Shown here piece after piece: positions 7,317-15,870 of a stretch of DNA of 64,000 nucleotides. Source of the DNA: Oscillospiraceae bacterium (GTDB lineage: Bacteria > Bacillota_A > Clostridia > Oscillospirales > Oscillospiraceae). The stretch is from positions 1-64,000 of the forward strand of contig CADADE010000004.1 in assembly GCA_902786615.1 (NCBI GenBank), written 5' to 3'. The translations under genes were made by a program, and so were the position numbers. The notes beneath the pieces are model-generated. The model searched no databases. It was not told where the DNA came from and saw only the letters and a program-made list of their open reading frames with translations. Positions within the stretch are counted from its first letter, which is position 1, and each line of letters opens with the position of its first letter.

Positions 7317-9722
7317 ATGTACCAGGTAGTAAAGCGTGACGGGAAGGTCGTTGAATTTGATCTCAACAAGATCGCCGACGCGATCAAGAAGGCGTTCGAC
7401 GCCACCGACACCGAATACAACAACAGCATCATCGACTTTCTGGCGCTGCGGGTCTCGGCGGACTTCCTGCCGAAGATCAGCGACGGCAAGGTCGCCGTGG
7501 AGGATATCCAGGACAGCGTGGAATCCGTTTTGTCCCGGGGCGGCTACGACGCCGTGGCCAAGGCCTACATTCTCTACCGCAAGCAGCGCGAGAAGCTGAG
7601 AAACACCAAGTCCTCCTACCTTGACTACAAGGAGACCGTGGACAAGTACCTCAACATTGAGGACTGGCGCGTCAAGGAAAACTCCACCGTCACCTATTCC
7701 GTGGGCGGTCTCATCCTCTCCAACTCCGGCGCCATCACCGCCAACTACTGGCTGAGCGAGGTGTACGATCAGGAGATCGCCGACGCCCACCGCAACTGCG
7801 ATATCCATCTTCACGATCTCAGCATGCTGACCGGCTACTGCGCGGGCTGGAGTCTCAAGCAGCTCATTCAGCAGGGTCTCGGCATTCCGGGCAAGATCAA
7901 CTCCTCCCCGGCGAGCCACCTGTCCACGCTCTGCAACCAGATGGTCAACTTCCTCGGCATCATGCAGAACGAGTGGGCCGGCGCCCAGGCCTTTTCCTCC
8001 TTCGATACCTACCTTGCCCCCTTTGTCAAGGTGGACAAGCTCGACTATAAAGAGGTCAAGCAGTGCATCCAGTCCTTCGTTTTCGGCGTGAACACGCCGT
8101 CCCGCTGGGGCACGCAGGCTCCCTTCTCCAACATCACCCTGGACTGGACCGTCCCCAACGATCTGAAGGATCTGCCCGCCATCGTGGGCGGCAAGGAGAT
8201 GGACTTCACCTACGGCGACTGCAAGAAGGAAATGGACATGGTCAACAAGGCCTTCATTGACGTCATGATTGAGGGCGACGCCAACGGCCGCGGCTTCCAG
8301 TACCCCATCCCCACCTACTCCATAACCCGCGATTTTGACTGGTCGGAGACGGAGAACAACAAGAAGCTCTTTGAGATGACCGCCAAATACGGCACCCCCT
8401 ACTTTTCCAACTACATCAACTCCGACATGGAGCCCTCCGATGTGAGAAGCATGTGCTGCCGTCTGCGTCTGGATCTGCGCGAGCTCAGGAAAAAGTCCGG
8501 CGGCTTCTTCGGCTCCGGCGAGTCCACCGGCTCGATCGGCGTGGTCACGCTGAACATGCCGCGCCTTGCTTATCTCGCCAGCGACGAGAAGGACTTCTAC
8601 AAGCGCCTCGACAAGCTGATGGATCTGGCCGCCCGCTCTTTGAAGATCAAGCGCGAGGTCATCACGAAGCTCCTCAACGAGGGCCTGTATCCCTACACCA
8701 AGCACTATCTCGGCACCTTTGAGAATCACTTCTCCACCATCGGCCTCGTGGGCATGAACGAAGCGGGCCTGAACGCCAAGTGGCTGCGCTGCGACATGAC
8801 CGACCCGCGCTGCCAGGAGTTCACCAAGCAGGTCCTCGACCACATGCGCGAGCGCCTGAGTGACTATCAGGAGATGTACGGCGACCTCTACAATCTCGAG
8901 GCCACCCCGGCGGAGTCCACCTCCTACCGCCTTGCCAAGCACGACGTGGAGACCTTCCCCGACATCATCACCGCGGCCGAGCCCGGCGGCACCCCCTACT
9001 ACACCAACTCCTCCCACCTGCCCGTGGGCTATACTGAGGATATCTTCGAGGCCCTGGACGTGCAGGACGATCTGCAGACCCGTTACACCTCCGGCACGGT
9101 CTTCCACGCCTTCCTGGGCGAGAAGCTGCCGAGCTGGCAGGCGGCGGCAAACCTGGTGCGCAAGATCGCCGAGAATTACAAACTGCCCTACTATACCCTG
9201 AGCCCCACCTACTCCGTATGCCGCAATCACGGCTACCTCACCGGCGAGCAGTTCACCTGCCCCGAATGCGGCGAGAGCGCCGAGGTCTACAGCCGCATCA
9301 CCGGCTACTACCGCCCGGTGCAGAACTGGAACGTGGGCAAGACCCAGGAGTACAAGGAGCGCAAGGAGTACGTGGTGGAGCGCTCCGTCCTGCGGCATGA
9401 GGGTCCCCTCGCCGAGGGCGAGCAGATCCCCAGACCCGGCAAGCGTCAGCCCATCCCCGAGATGGAGCCCGTGGCCGTCGCCGCGGCGAGCGAGAAGGCC
9501 GCGGCCGAGCCCATCCTCTTCGCCACGCCCACCTGCCCCAACTGCCGCATCGCTTGCAGCTATCTCGACAAGGCGGGCTTCAAGTACGAAAAGCTCATGG
9601 CCGACGAGAACGCCGAGCTGGTACACAAGTACGGCGTCAAGCAGGCGCCCACCCTGGTCCTGCCGGACGGCACCAAGTTTGCCGGCGCCGGCGCCATCAA
9701 GGGTTTCCTGGCAAGACAGTAA
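7317..9722 (+). CDS. nrdD: Class III ribonucleoside-triphosphate reductase with C-terminal redoxin domain
   Basis: This 801-residue enzyme reduces ribonucleotides without oxygen. An ATP-cone regulatory domain (YQVVKRDGKVVEFDLNKI) is at residues 1-90, then the ten-stranded barrel. SMCCRL near residue 380 carries the candidate thiyl-radical and partner cysteines. CRNHGYLTGEQFTCPECG is the zinc site, and RITGYYRPVQNWNVGK near 660-675 holds the glycyl-radical site. After a linker, residues 727-801 form a glutaredoxin/thioredoxin-like domain with CPNC. This in-chain domain probably feeds electrons to the active site instead of formate (NrdD2-like), an inference from known thioredoxin-dependent class III enzymes. 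Confidence 0.93.
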   Translation: MYQVVKRDGKVVEFDLNKIADAIKKAFDATDTEYNNSIIDFLALRVSADFLPKISDGKVAVEDIQDSVESVLSRGGYDAVAKAYILYRKQREKLRNTKSSYLDYKETVDKYLNIEDWRVKENSTVTYSVGGLILSNSGAITANYWLSEVYDQEIADAHRNCDIHLHDLSMLTGYCAGWSLKQLIQQGLGIPGKINSSPASHLSTLCNQMVNFLGIMQNEWAGAQAFSSFDTYLAPFVKVDKLDYKEVKQCIQSFVFGVNTPSRWGTQAPFSNITLDWTVPNDLKDLPAIVGGKEMDFTYGDCKKEMDMVNKAFIDVMIEGDANGRGFQYPIPTYSITRDFDWSETENNKKLFEMTAKYGTPYFSNYINSDMEPSDVRSMCCRLRLDLRELRKKSGGFFGSGESTGSIGVVTLNMPRLAYLASDEKDFYKRLDKLMDLAARSLKIKREVITKLLNEGLYPYTKHYLGTFENHFSTIGLVGMNEAGLNAKWLRCDMTDPRCQEFTKQVLDHMRERLSDYQEMYGDLYNLEATPAESTSYRLAKHDVETFPDIITAAEPGGTPYYTNSSHLPVGYTEDIFEALDVQDDLQTRYTSGTVFHAFLGEKLPSWQAAANLVRKIAENYKLPYYTLSPTYSVCRNHGYLTGEQFTCPECGESAEVYSRITGYYRPVQNWNVGKTQEYKERKEYVVERSVLRHEGPLAEGEQIPRPGKRQPIPEMEPVAVAAASEKAAAEPILFATPTCPNCRIACSYLDKAGFKYEKLMADENAELVHKYGVKQAPTLVLPDGTKFAGAGAIKGFLARQ

Positions 9723-9735
9723 AAAGCATCGTTTT

Positions 9736-9771
9736 CAGGGGCGCTTCCCCAAGAAGCGCCCCTGTTTTTTT
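9736..9771 (+). terminator. Terminator of nrdG-nrdD
   Basis: CAGGGGCGCTT and AAGCGCCCCTG form an 11-bp stem followed by TTTTTTT, just after nrdD. Confidence 0.95.
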
Positions 9772-9811
9772 GCTTTTTCCCCCGCCGGGGATAGCATCTT
9801 TTTCAAAGGTA

Positions 9812-9820
9812 TGTTATAAT
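9812..9820 (+). promoter_or_regulatory. Extended -10 promoter of trxB
   Basis: TGTTATAAT is a consensus -10 with the TGn extension, 35 bases before the trxB start; the -35 region is weak, as allowed for extended -10 promoters. Confidence 0.65.
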
Positions 9821-9854
9821 ATGATATTATTGACTGTGAAAGGAACGCATTTTC

Positions 9855-10763
9855 ATGCTTTATGATATTCTTATCATCGGCGGGGGCCCTGCGGGGCTGA
9901 CCGCCGCCACCTACGCCCGCCGCGCGGGAAAGAGCGTCCTTGTGATCGAAAAGAACGCCTTCGGCGGGCAGATCACCTGGAGCCCACGGGTAGAAAACTT
10001 CCCCGGCTTTCTCTCCCTCAGCGGGACGGAGCTGGGCGACAAGCTGCTGGAGCAGGCGATGGAGCAGGGCGCGGAGGTGGAGCTGGACGAGGCGGTGTCC
10101 GTCTCGGTCTCCGCGGACGGCGTTAAGACCGTGGCCTGTGAATCCGGCGCCGCTTTTCAGGGCCGCGCCCTCATCATCGCCGTGGGCGCAAAGCCCCGCA
10201 CGCTGGGGCTGCCCCGCGAGGACGAACTGGTGGGCAGCGGCGTCTGCTTCTGCGCGGTCTGCGACGGTGCCTTTTACGCGGGGCAGGACGTGGCGGTCTG
10301 CGGCGGCGGGAACGCCGCCTTGCAGGACGCGCTGCTTCTGAGCGAGAAGTGCCGCAGCGTCGCCCTCATCCACCGCCGCGAGAGCTTCCGCGGCGAGCGG
10401 AAGCTGGTGGAGGCGCTCCAAAAGCGCGGGAACGTGAGCTTCGTTCTGAACGCCGCCGTCACCGGCCTTCTTGGCGAGGATGAGCTGCGCGGCATTGAGA
10501 TCACCCAAAACGGGGAGACAGGGGAGCTTCCCGTTACGGGGCTCTTCATCGCCGTGGGCCATCAGCCGGATAACGGCGCTTTTGCCTCCCTGCTGGAGCT
10601 GGACGCCGCCGGTTACGCGGCCTCCGGAGAGGACTGCCTGACGAAGAGCGCGGGCGTCTTTGTCGCGGGCGACTGCCGGGCCAAGGGCGTGCGCCAGCTC
10701 ACCACCGCCGCGGCGGACGGCTCGGTCGCGGCCCTCGCCGCCTGCCGGTATCTGGACGCATGA
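9855..10763 (+). CDS. trxB: Thioredoxin reductase
   Basis: This 302-residue flavoenzyme passes electrons from NADPH to thioredoxin-like proteins in the cytoplasm. It shows the FAD-binding GGGPAGLTAA at residue 9, the redox CAVC (in CFCAVCDGAF) near 133, the second dinucleotide site CGGGNAALQDA near 150, HRRESFRGE (NADPH phosphate contact) near 173, and VFVAGDCR near 268 for FAD. The length is slightly under the usual 310-320. Being directly downstream of nrdD, whose own tail is a redoxin, it is a likely reductant supplier for deoxyribonucleotide synthesis. It overlaps the next gene by four bases (ATGA). Confidence 0.93.
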   Translation: MLYDILIIGGGPAGLTAATYARRAGKSVLVIEKNAFGGQITWSPRVENFPGFLSLSGTELGDKLLEQAMEQGAEVELDEAVSVSVSADGVKTVACESGAAFQGRALIIAVGAKPRTLGLPREDELVGSGVCFCAVCDGAFYAGQDVAVCGGGNAALQDALLLSEKCRSVALIHRRESFRGERKLVEALQKRGNVSFVLNAAVTGLLGEDELRGIEITQNGETGELPVTGLFIAVGHQPDNGAFASLLELDAAGYAASGEDCLTKSAGVFVAGDCRAKGVRQLTTAAADGSVAALAACRYLDA

Positions 10764-11617
10764 AGCGGCCGTCCATCCGAAAAAGCCCCGCCATCCCGGT
10801 TCTGAAGGAAGCCTTCCGCATCTACTCCGGAAACGAGATGCCGGTCTACGCGGGCTATACGACGCTTTACATCCTCATGGCCATGGTGCCGCTGCTGACG
10901 TTGCTGATCGGCGTGGTGAACCTGCTGCCGGACGTGAGCCTGCAGCATGTGGAGGAGGCGCTGCAAAAGCTTCTTCCCTCCATCCCTCAGGTGCGCGGCA
11001 TGGTGCACACGATGATCACGAACCTCAACCGCAGGGCGGGCAGCCTTGCGATCTCCGTGTCGCTGCTGGTGTCCCTGTGGTCGGCCTCCAACGGCGTCAA
11101 CGCCCTGCAGATGGGCCTGCACAAGATCAGCGGCAAGACCGGCTCCTTCGTGCGCGACCGGGCGGCGGCGCTGCTCTACACGCTGCTCTTTCTGCTGCTG
11201 ATCCCGGCGCTCTTCATCTTTCGCGTGCTGCGCGGCTCCATTGAGGAGCTCATTGTTTTCATCAACCACTGGCTCAACATCCCGGACATCGCCAGCAAGC
11301 TCATCAACTTTGTGGAGTACAGCGGGCTCATCACGGCGGGCGTGATGGTGGTGGTCATTCTGCTGACCTACACCTTTTTGCAGGGGCAGCGGCGAAAGCT
11401 GCGCTTCCAGCTTCCTGGGGCGCTGTTCACGACGATCCTGTGGCTGGTCTTTTCCCGCCTCTATGAGTTTTTCATTCAGCGCTTCTGGCAGGCGTCCTCC
11501 CTGTACGGCTCCTTCGCCTCGATCTTTCTCGCGGCCATGTGGCTCAAGACCATCATGATGATACTCTTCTACGGCGCGGCGCTGAACGAGACGCTGAACA
11601 GGAGACGCAGTATTTAA
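10760..11617 (+). CDS. YihY/BrkB family inner-membrane protein
   Basis: This 285-residue protein has about six membrane segments and belongs to the YihY (UPF0761, formerly wrongly called RNase BN) family. Typical blocks are YTTLYILMAMVPLLTLLIGV near residue 32 and LPGALFTTILWLVFSRLYEFF near 215. The function of the family is not settled. Its ATG overlaps the trxB stop, so it is translationally coupled to trxB. Its 3' end overlaps the convergent aspartate kinase gene by four bases. Confidence 0.85.
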   Translation: MKRPSIRKSPAIPVLKEAFRIYSGNEMPVYAGYTTLYILMAMVPLLTLLIGVVNLLPDVSLQHVEEALQKLLPSIPQVRGMVHTMITNLNRRAGSLAISVSLLVSLWSASNGVNALQMGLHKISGKTGSFVRDRAAALLYTLLFLLLIPALFIFRVLRGSIEELIVFINHWLNIPDIASKLINFVEYSGLITAGVMVVVILLTYTFLQGQRRKLRFQLPGALFTTILWLVFSRLYEFFIQRFWQASSLYGSFASIFLAAMWLKTIMMILFYGAALNETLNRRRSI

Positions 11618-12576
11618 TTCAGGATCATCCCCCGGTGCAGGATCTGCATGGCGGCGGGGTGATCCTCTTTTTTCACCGTGAGAGTCATGGCATTCTCGCC
11701 GAGAGCGCCGCCCAGAACCGCGATGCCCGCCTTTGACAGCAGCAGCACCGCCTCCGACAGGGCGGCGGCGTCCGCGCCGCGGCCCGCGAGGGTGATGCGC
11801 CCGGTCTCCGCCCGGCCCGTGAGCCCGGCAAGCGTCGGGCGCTTTGCCTCCGGCAGGAGCTTCACCGTGCTGCCCGGCCCCTCCTCAAACGAGGACAGCA
11901 GGCGCAGCGGCACATCATTGGCAAGGGCCAGCTCCACCGATTTGGCATGCAGCACCTTCGACCCCGCCCTGGACAGGGCCAGCATATCCCGGGTGTCGAT
12001 CTCCGGCAGGAGCCGTGCCTCCGGGATCACGCGGGGGTCGGCGGTATAAATGCCCTTCACGTCCGTATAGATATCGCAGGCGTCGGCCTCCAGCGCGGCG
12101 GCCAGCGCCACCGCCGTCGTGTCCGAGCCGCCCCGGCCGAGGCTTGTGACGTCCCCGGCGGCGCACACGCCCTGGAAGCCCGTCACCACCGGGACGCGGC
12201 CCCGGCTGAGTTCCCGGCGGATGCGGCCCGGCTCGATGACGCGGATTTCCCCGTCGCCGTAGTGCGTATCGGTCAGAATGCCCGCCTGCCAGCCGGTGAG
12301 CGACACGGCGGGCAGCCCGAGCCGCTCCATGGTCATGACGAGCAGGGCCGCCGCCTGCTGCTCCCCGGTGGTGACAAGGGCGTCCAGCTCCCGGGGCGGG
12401 GGCGTTTCGTTCATCTCCCGCGCGCGGCCCGTGAGACTGTCGGTGGTGCCGCCCATGGCCGAGACCACCACCACAAGCTCCGCCGTCTCATGCGCTTTTC
12501 GGACAAGCTCCGCCACATGGCGCAGCCGTTCCGGGTCCCGGAGCGAGCTGCCGCCGAATTTCTGCACAATCAACAT
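11614..12576 (-). CDS. Aspartate kinase, short form
   Basis: This 320-residue amino-acid kinase phosphorylates L-aspartate, the entry to lysine, threonine and methionine synthesis. Catalytic blocks are complete: VQKFGGSS at the start, TTGEQQAAALLVM near 72, GRGGSDTTAVALAAAL near 146, and YTDVKGIYTADPR near 170. The family is usually about 400 residues with two ACT domains; here only about 70 residues follow the catalytic part, enough for one divergent ACT. The ATG at 12576 is preferred, five bases from GGAGGAG; the GTG at 12582 is too close. Feedback control by lysine or threonine may be altered. Confidence 0.88.
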   Translation of the reverse strand: MLIVQKFGGSSLRDPERLRHVAELVRKAHETAELVVVVSAMGGTTDSLTGRAREMNETPPPRELDALVTTGEQQAAALLVMTMERLGLPAVSLTGWQAGILTDTHYGDGEIRVIEPGRIRRELSRGRVPVVTGFQGVCAAGDVTSLGRGGSDTTAVALAAALEADACDIYTDVKGIYTADPRVIPEARLLPEIDTRDMLALSRAGSKVLHAKSVELALANDVPLRLLSSFEEGPGSTVKLLPEAKRPTLAGLTGRAETGRITLAGRGADAAALSEAVLLLSKAGIAVLGGALGENAMTLTVKKEDHPAAMQILHRGMILN

Positions 12577-12598
12577 GTGCACTCCTCCAAATCAAAAT

Positions 12599-12627
12599 CA
12601 AAAAGCGGCGGGCAAACCCGCCGCTGT
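12599..12627 (-). terminator. Terminator of the zinc-ribbon gene
   Basis: Read on the minus strand, AGCGGCGGG-TTTG-CCCGCCGCT is followed by TTTTGATTTT. It lies between the zinc-ribbon gene and the aspartate kinase gene and so separates their transcripts. Confidence 0.9.
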
Positions 12628-12662
12628 CTTATTCTATTCCGGATGGGGAAGCCGGGACACAG

Positions 12663-13103
12663 TCATGTGAACAGCCCCGCGATATTGCTCCACTGGGAGA
12701 GCGTATAGACGAGAAGCGCCAGGATTCCCAGGACCGTGAAGATGGCGGACGTTTTCCCGTCCTTGTTTTCGCCTGCATGGACGGAGATCTTCGTCTTGCA
12801 GGCGGGGCAGGTGTAGCTATACTCCCGAAGCTGCGGATAGGGCACGCGCAGCTGAATGGTATAATCGCACAGGGGGCAGCAGCTGGGAATCAGCTTGTCC
12901 TGGGGCTTCACCGCTTCCGCCTTCGGTTTCGGCGTCTCCGCCTTCGGCCTGGGCGCTTCCGTGGTCCGGCGGTCTTGCGGCTTTTCCGGCTTCTTTGTCC
13001 GGCCGGACTTCTCCACCTCGTTCCACATGGCGTCGGCGCCCTCCTGCCGGCGCTGTTTCTTTTCGTTCTCCTTGCGGTACCATTCTCTCTCATAGACGCT
13101 CAT
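12663..13103 (-). CDS. Zinc-ribbon protein with C-terminal membrane anchor
   Basis: This 146-residue protein has no recognised name. Its charged N-terminal half is rich in Lys, Glu and Pro (coiled-coil-like EREWYRKENEKKQRR, then PKAE/PKPKAE repeats near 50-75). A CPLC...CPAC zinc ribbon follows near 83-110, and a hydrophobic segment (IFTVLGILALLVYTL) near 125-140 anchors it. The ATG at 13103 is eight bases from AGGGGGG; the ATG at 13109 is too close. It lies between a Nudix gene and a terminator. A role as a membrane-tethered sensor or chaperone is only a guess. Confidence 0.7.
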   Translation of the reverse strand: MSVYEREWYRKENEKKQRRQEGADAMWNEVEKSGRTKKPEKPQDRRTTEAPRPKAETPKPKAEAVKPQDKLIPSCCPLCDYTIQLRVPYPQLREYSYTCPACKTKISVHAGENKDGKTSAIFTVLGILALLVYTLSQWSNIAGLFT

Positions 13104-13180
13104 GTGCATGCACCCCCCTGTAGAAAAGATACCATATTTCCACTTTGTTGTAAATAACTGGGTCTCATAAGAACGGGCTC

Positions 13181-13723
13181 TCACGCCTCCGGCAGCGCCA
13201 GCACCCGGTCCAGATCCTCAAAGTCCAGAAACTGCCCTTTGGCGTGGAGGGCGCGGATCGCGGCGGCGTCGGCAAGCTGGGCGTCGCAGGTCTCGCCCGG
13301 CTGCAATACCATGTCCGCAAGCCGGAGTTCCTGCCGGAAAAGCCACACGTCGCAGTGGTAGTGCGCGCCCGAGAAGCGAAAGAGCAGCGCCCCGTTCCGG
13401 GGATCAAGTTCGATCCCCGTCTCCTCCTTCGCCTCCCGCAGGGCAGCGGCAAGACTGTCCTCCCCCGCGAGGGCGCTGCCGCCGGTGCACTCCCAGAGGC
13501 CCGCCCCGCTCTTTTCGGGGGCGCGCCGCGTGAGCAGAAAGCGCCCCGCCGCGTCCCTGATCCACACATGCACGCAAAGGTGGCAGTCCCCCGGCGCGAG
13601 GGGATCGCCCCGGCGCTGGACGCGCCCGGTTTTTCTCCCCGCCGCGTCGTAGACGTCCCACAGCTCGTCCGGCGCATCCTGCCACATCTGCGCGTAAAGC
13701 TCGTCATGATCGTTTTTCGCCAT
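13181..13723 (-). CDS. Nudix hydrolase (isopentenyl-PP isomerase-like N-terminus)
   Basis: This 180-residue Nudix protein hydrolyses a nucleoside diphosphate-linked or similar metabolite. The Nudix box GSALAGEDSLAAALREAKEETGIEL near residues 77-101 has the required Glu and REAKEE core. The N-terminal ELWDVYDAAGRKTGRVQRRG..APGDCHLCVHVWI pattern is that of the YfcD/isopentenyl-diphosphate isomerase-like subgroup. The ATG at 13723 lies nine bases from AAGGGACG. The substrate is unknown. It is divergent from the ABC exporter pair, with a 400-base repeat-containing gap between. Confidence 0.85.
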   Translation of the reverse strand: MAKNDHDELYAQMWQDAPDELWDVYDAAGRKTGRVQRRGDPLAPGDCHLCVHVWIRDAAGRFLLTRRAPEKSGAGLWECTGGSALAGEDSLAAALREAKEETGIELDPRNGALLFRFSGAHYHCDVWLFRQELRLADMVLQPGETCDAQLADAAAIRALHAKGQFLDFEDLDRVLALPEA

Positions 13724-13857
13724 TGAATCACGTCCCTTCGCCGTCAGGGTAACACACGGCGGCGGGCTCTGCAAGAGCCTGCCCCGGCAGAAACGGAAAA
13801 TTCACCACAGGCATTTCGGAAATCTCCGGGGAGTTCAGAGGGGCCTCAGCCTCTCTG

Positions 13858-14036
13858 ATTTTTCGCCTCGCAAGGCGAAAAACAATTCAAATCGTTTTTT
13901 CCGGGGGCGTGTACCTCGGAAAAAACTCTTCTCAGCCTGCAAGTGTGCAAGCGTCCCCCGCAAGCGAGCGCGCGCAGCAGGCTGCAAACCTTCTCGTTTC
14001 ACAAGAATGCCCTGAGGGCATTCTTGTGAAACGAAT
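13858..14036. repeat. Multi-hairpin intergenic repeat, class 2 (GTTTCACAAGAATGCCCT type)
   Basis: Most of the 404-base gap between the Nudix gene and the exporter consists of stacked palindromes: TTTTTCGCCT-CGC-AAGGCGAAAAA (about 13858-13882), CAGCCTGC...GCAGGCTG (about 13936-13985), and a nearly loop-less pair of 19-base arms (13995-14013 with 14015-14033, beginning CGTTTCACAAGAATGCCCT). A related, decayed copy lies at 51040-51130, including AACGAGAAGGTTTGC and CTGCTGCGCGC. No ORF is supported here. Confidence 0.8.
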
Positions 14037-14058
14037 GTAAAAAGTTCACATTCTGCTC

Positions 14059-14086
14059 TTGATTTGTGCCGGGGACGTGATATTAT
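14059..14086 (+). promoter_or_regulatory. Putative promoter of the ABC exporter pair
   Basis: TTGATT (14059-14064) and TATTAT (14081-14086) are spaced 16 bp, about 42 bases before the first exporter gene and directly after the class-2 repeat. Confidence 0.5.
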
Positions 14087-14127
14087 ATAGTTTAACTGTC
14101 AATTTCAGAAAGGATGTGAACGCGGCT

Positions 14128-15870
14128 GTGATCAAAACCCTTGCCGCGAGTCTGCGGGAATACAAAAAGTCCGCGCTGCTCACGCTCATTATCATCATGG
14201 GGGAAGTCTTCTTTGAAGTGCTGATCCCCTTCTACACCGCCGACATGGTCAACATGATCAAGGCGGGCGAGGCTCTGTCCGCCGTCACGGCGCTCGGCGG
14301 AAAGCTGGTGCTGATGGCGATTGCGTCGCTTTTGTGCGGGGCCGTCGCGGCGCGTACCTGCTCCGACGCCGCCACAGGCTTTGCCAAGAACCTGCGCGAG
14401 GATATGTTTGTCCGGGTGCAGCGCTTCGCCTTTGAAAACATCGACCGCTTTTCCTCCGCCTCACTGGTGACGCGCATGACCACCGACGTGACCAACGTGC
14501 AGATGGCCTTTATGATGATCATCCGCACCGCCGTGCGCGCGCCGGTGATGTTCGTCTTTGCCATCACCATGGCCTTCATCATGGGCGGCAGACTCGCCCT
14601 CACCTTTGTGGTGGTGGTGCCGCTGCTGGTCTTCGGCCTTGTCATGATCGCCAAAAAGGCCATGCCCGCCTTCCGCTCCGTCTTCCGCAAGTACGACAAG
14701 CTCAACGAGTCCATTGAGGAAAACGTGCGGGGCATGCGCGTGGTCAAGGGCTTTGCGCGCGAGGACTATGAGAAGCAGAAATTTGCCGTCGCCGCCGACA
14801 GCATCTGTGTGGACTTCACGAAGGCCGAGCGCATCGTCGCCCTCAACAGCCCCCTCATGCAGCTGTGCATGTACTTCAACATGCTCTTCGTCCTCACCGT
14901 GGGCGCGCGCCTGATTGTCTCGAGCCGCGGCACGATGATCGACGTGGGGCAGATCGCCGCCATGCTGACCTACGGCGTGCAGGTGCTGATGAGCCTTATG
15001 ATGCTCTCCATCATCTACGTCATGATCACCATTTCCGCCGAGTCCGCCAAGCGCATCAGCGAGGTGCTGGTCGAAGAGCCCGCCCTCACAAGCCCGATGG
15101 ACGCGAAGACGGAGATCGCCGACGGCAGCGTCGAGTTTTCCGACGTGTACTTCAAATACTCCGCCGCGGCGGAGCGCTGCGCCCTGTCGGACGTGGATCT
15201 CTTCATCCCCTCCGGCAGCACGGTCGGCATTCTGGGCGGCACGGGCTCCGGCAAGACGACGCTGGTGCAGCTCATTGCGCGGCTCTACGACGTGACGGGC
15301 GGCAGCGTGAAGGTCGGCGGCGCGGACGTGCGCGAATACGACCTGGACGCGCTGAGAAACGCGGTGTCCATGGTGCTGCAGAAGAACCTGCTCTTCTCCG
15401 GCACGATCGCGGAGAACCTGCGCTGGGGCAATGAGAACGCCACGGACGAGGAGCTTGTCGAAGCATGCAAACTCGCCCAGGCGGACGACTTTATCCGTTC
15501 CTTCCCCGAGGGCTACGACACCCATATCGAGCAGGGCGGCACGAACGTCTCCGGCGGGCAGAAGCAGCGCCTGTGCATCGCGCGGGCGCTCTTGAAGAAG
15601 CCGAAGATCCTGATCCTGGACGACTCCACCAGCGCGGTGGACACCAAGACCGACGCGCTCATTCGCGCGGGCTTCAAGACCTACATTCCCGAGACCACCA
15701 AGATCATCATTGCCCAGCGCGTGGCCTCGGTCATGGACGCGGACATGATCCTCATCATGGATAACGGCAGGATCGTCGACCGCGGTACGCATGAGGAGCT
15801 GCTGGGCCGCAGCGAGATTTACCGCGAGATCTATGAGCAGCAGACGAACGGAGGTGAGGAGAATGGCTAA
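14128..15870 (+). CDS. Heterodimeric ABC exporter, half with degenerate ATP site
   Basis: This 580-residue half-transporter has six membrane helices (residues 1-310) and an ATPase domain (330-575). Walker A is GGTGSGKTT and the signature NVSGGQKQR. The Walker B is LILDDSTSAVD, so the catalytic Glu is Asp, and the H-loop histidine is Gln (IIIAQRV). Both changes mark the non-hydrolytic site of heterodimeric exporters such as BmrC, LmrC and TM287. The substrate is unknown; drugs, lipids or peptides are possible. The start is uncertain: GTG 14128 is 13 bases from AAAGGA, while GTG 14116 is too near. It overlaps its partner by eight bases. Confidence 0.9.
   Translation: MIKTLAASLREYKKSALLTLIIIMGEVFFEVLIPFYTADMVNMIKAGEALSAVTALGGKLVLMAIASLLCGAVAARTCSDAATGFAKNLREDMFVRVQRFAFENIDRFSSASLVTRMTTDVTNVQMAFMMIIRTAVRAPVMFVFAITMAFIMGGRLALTFVVVVPLLVFGLVMIAKKAMPAFRSVFRKYDKLNESIEENVRGMRVVKGFAREDYEKQKFAVAADSICVDFTKAERIVALNSPLMQLCMYFNMLFVLTVGARLIVSSRGTMIDVGQIAAMLTYGVQVLMSLMMLSIIYVMITISAESAKRISEVLVEEPALTSPMDAKTEIADGSVEFSDVYFKYSAAAERCALSDVDLFIPSGSTVGILGGTGSGKTTLVQLIARLYDVTGGSVKVGGADVREYDLDALRNAVSMVLQKNLLFSGTIAENLRWGNENATDEELVEACKLAQADDFIRSFPEGYDTHIEQGGTNVSGGQKQRLCIARALLKKPKILILDDSTSAVDTKTDALIRAGFKTYIPETTKIIIAQRVASVMDADMILIMDNGRIVDRGTHEELLGRSEIYREIYEQQTNGGEENG

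Noticed and set aside
7284..9626. 780-codon minus-strand frame opposite nrdD
   Set aside because: Pure shadow of nrdD, without ribosome site or recognisable motif.
13244..13726. Plus-strand frame opposite the Nudix gene
   Set aside because: The Nudix box on the minus strand is complete, and the plus frame has no start signal.
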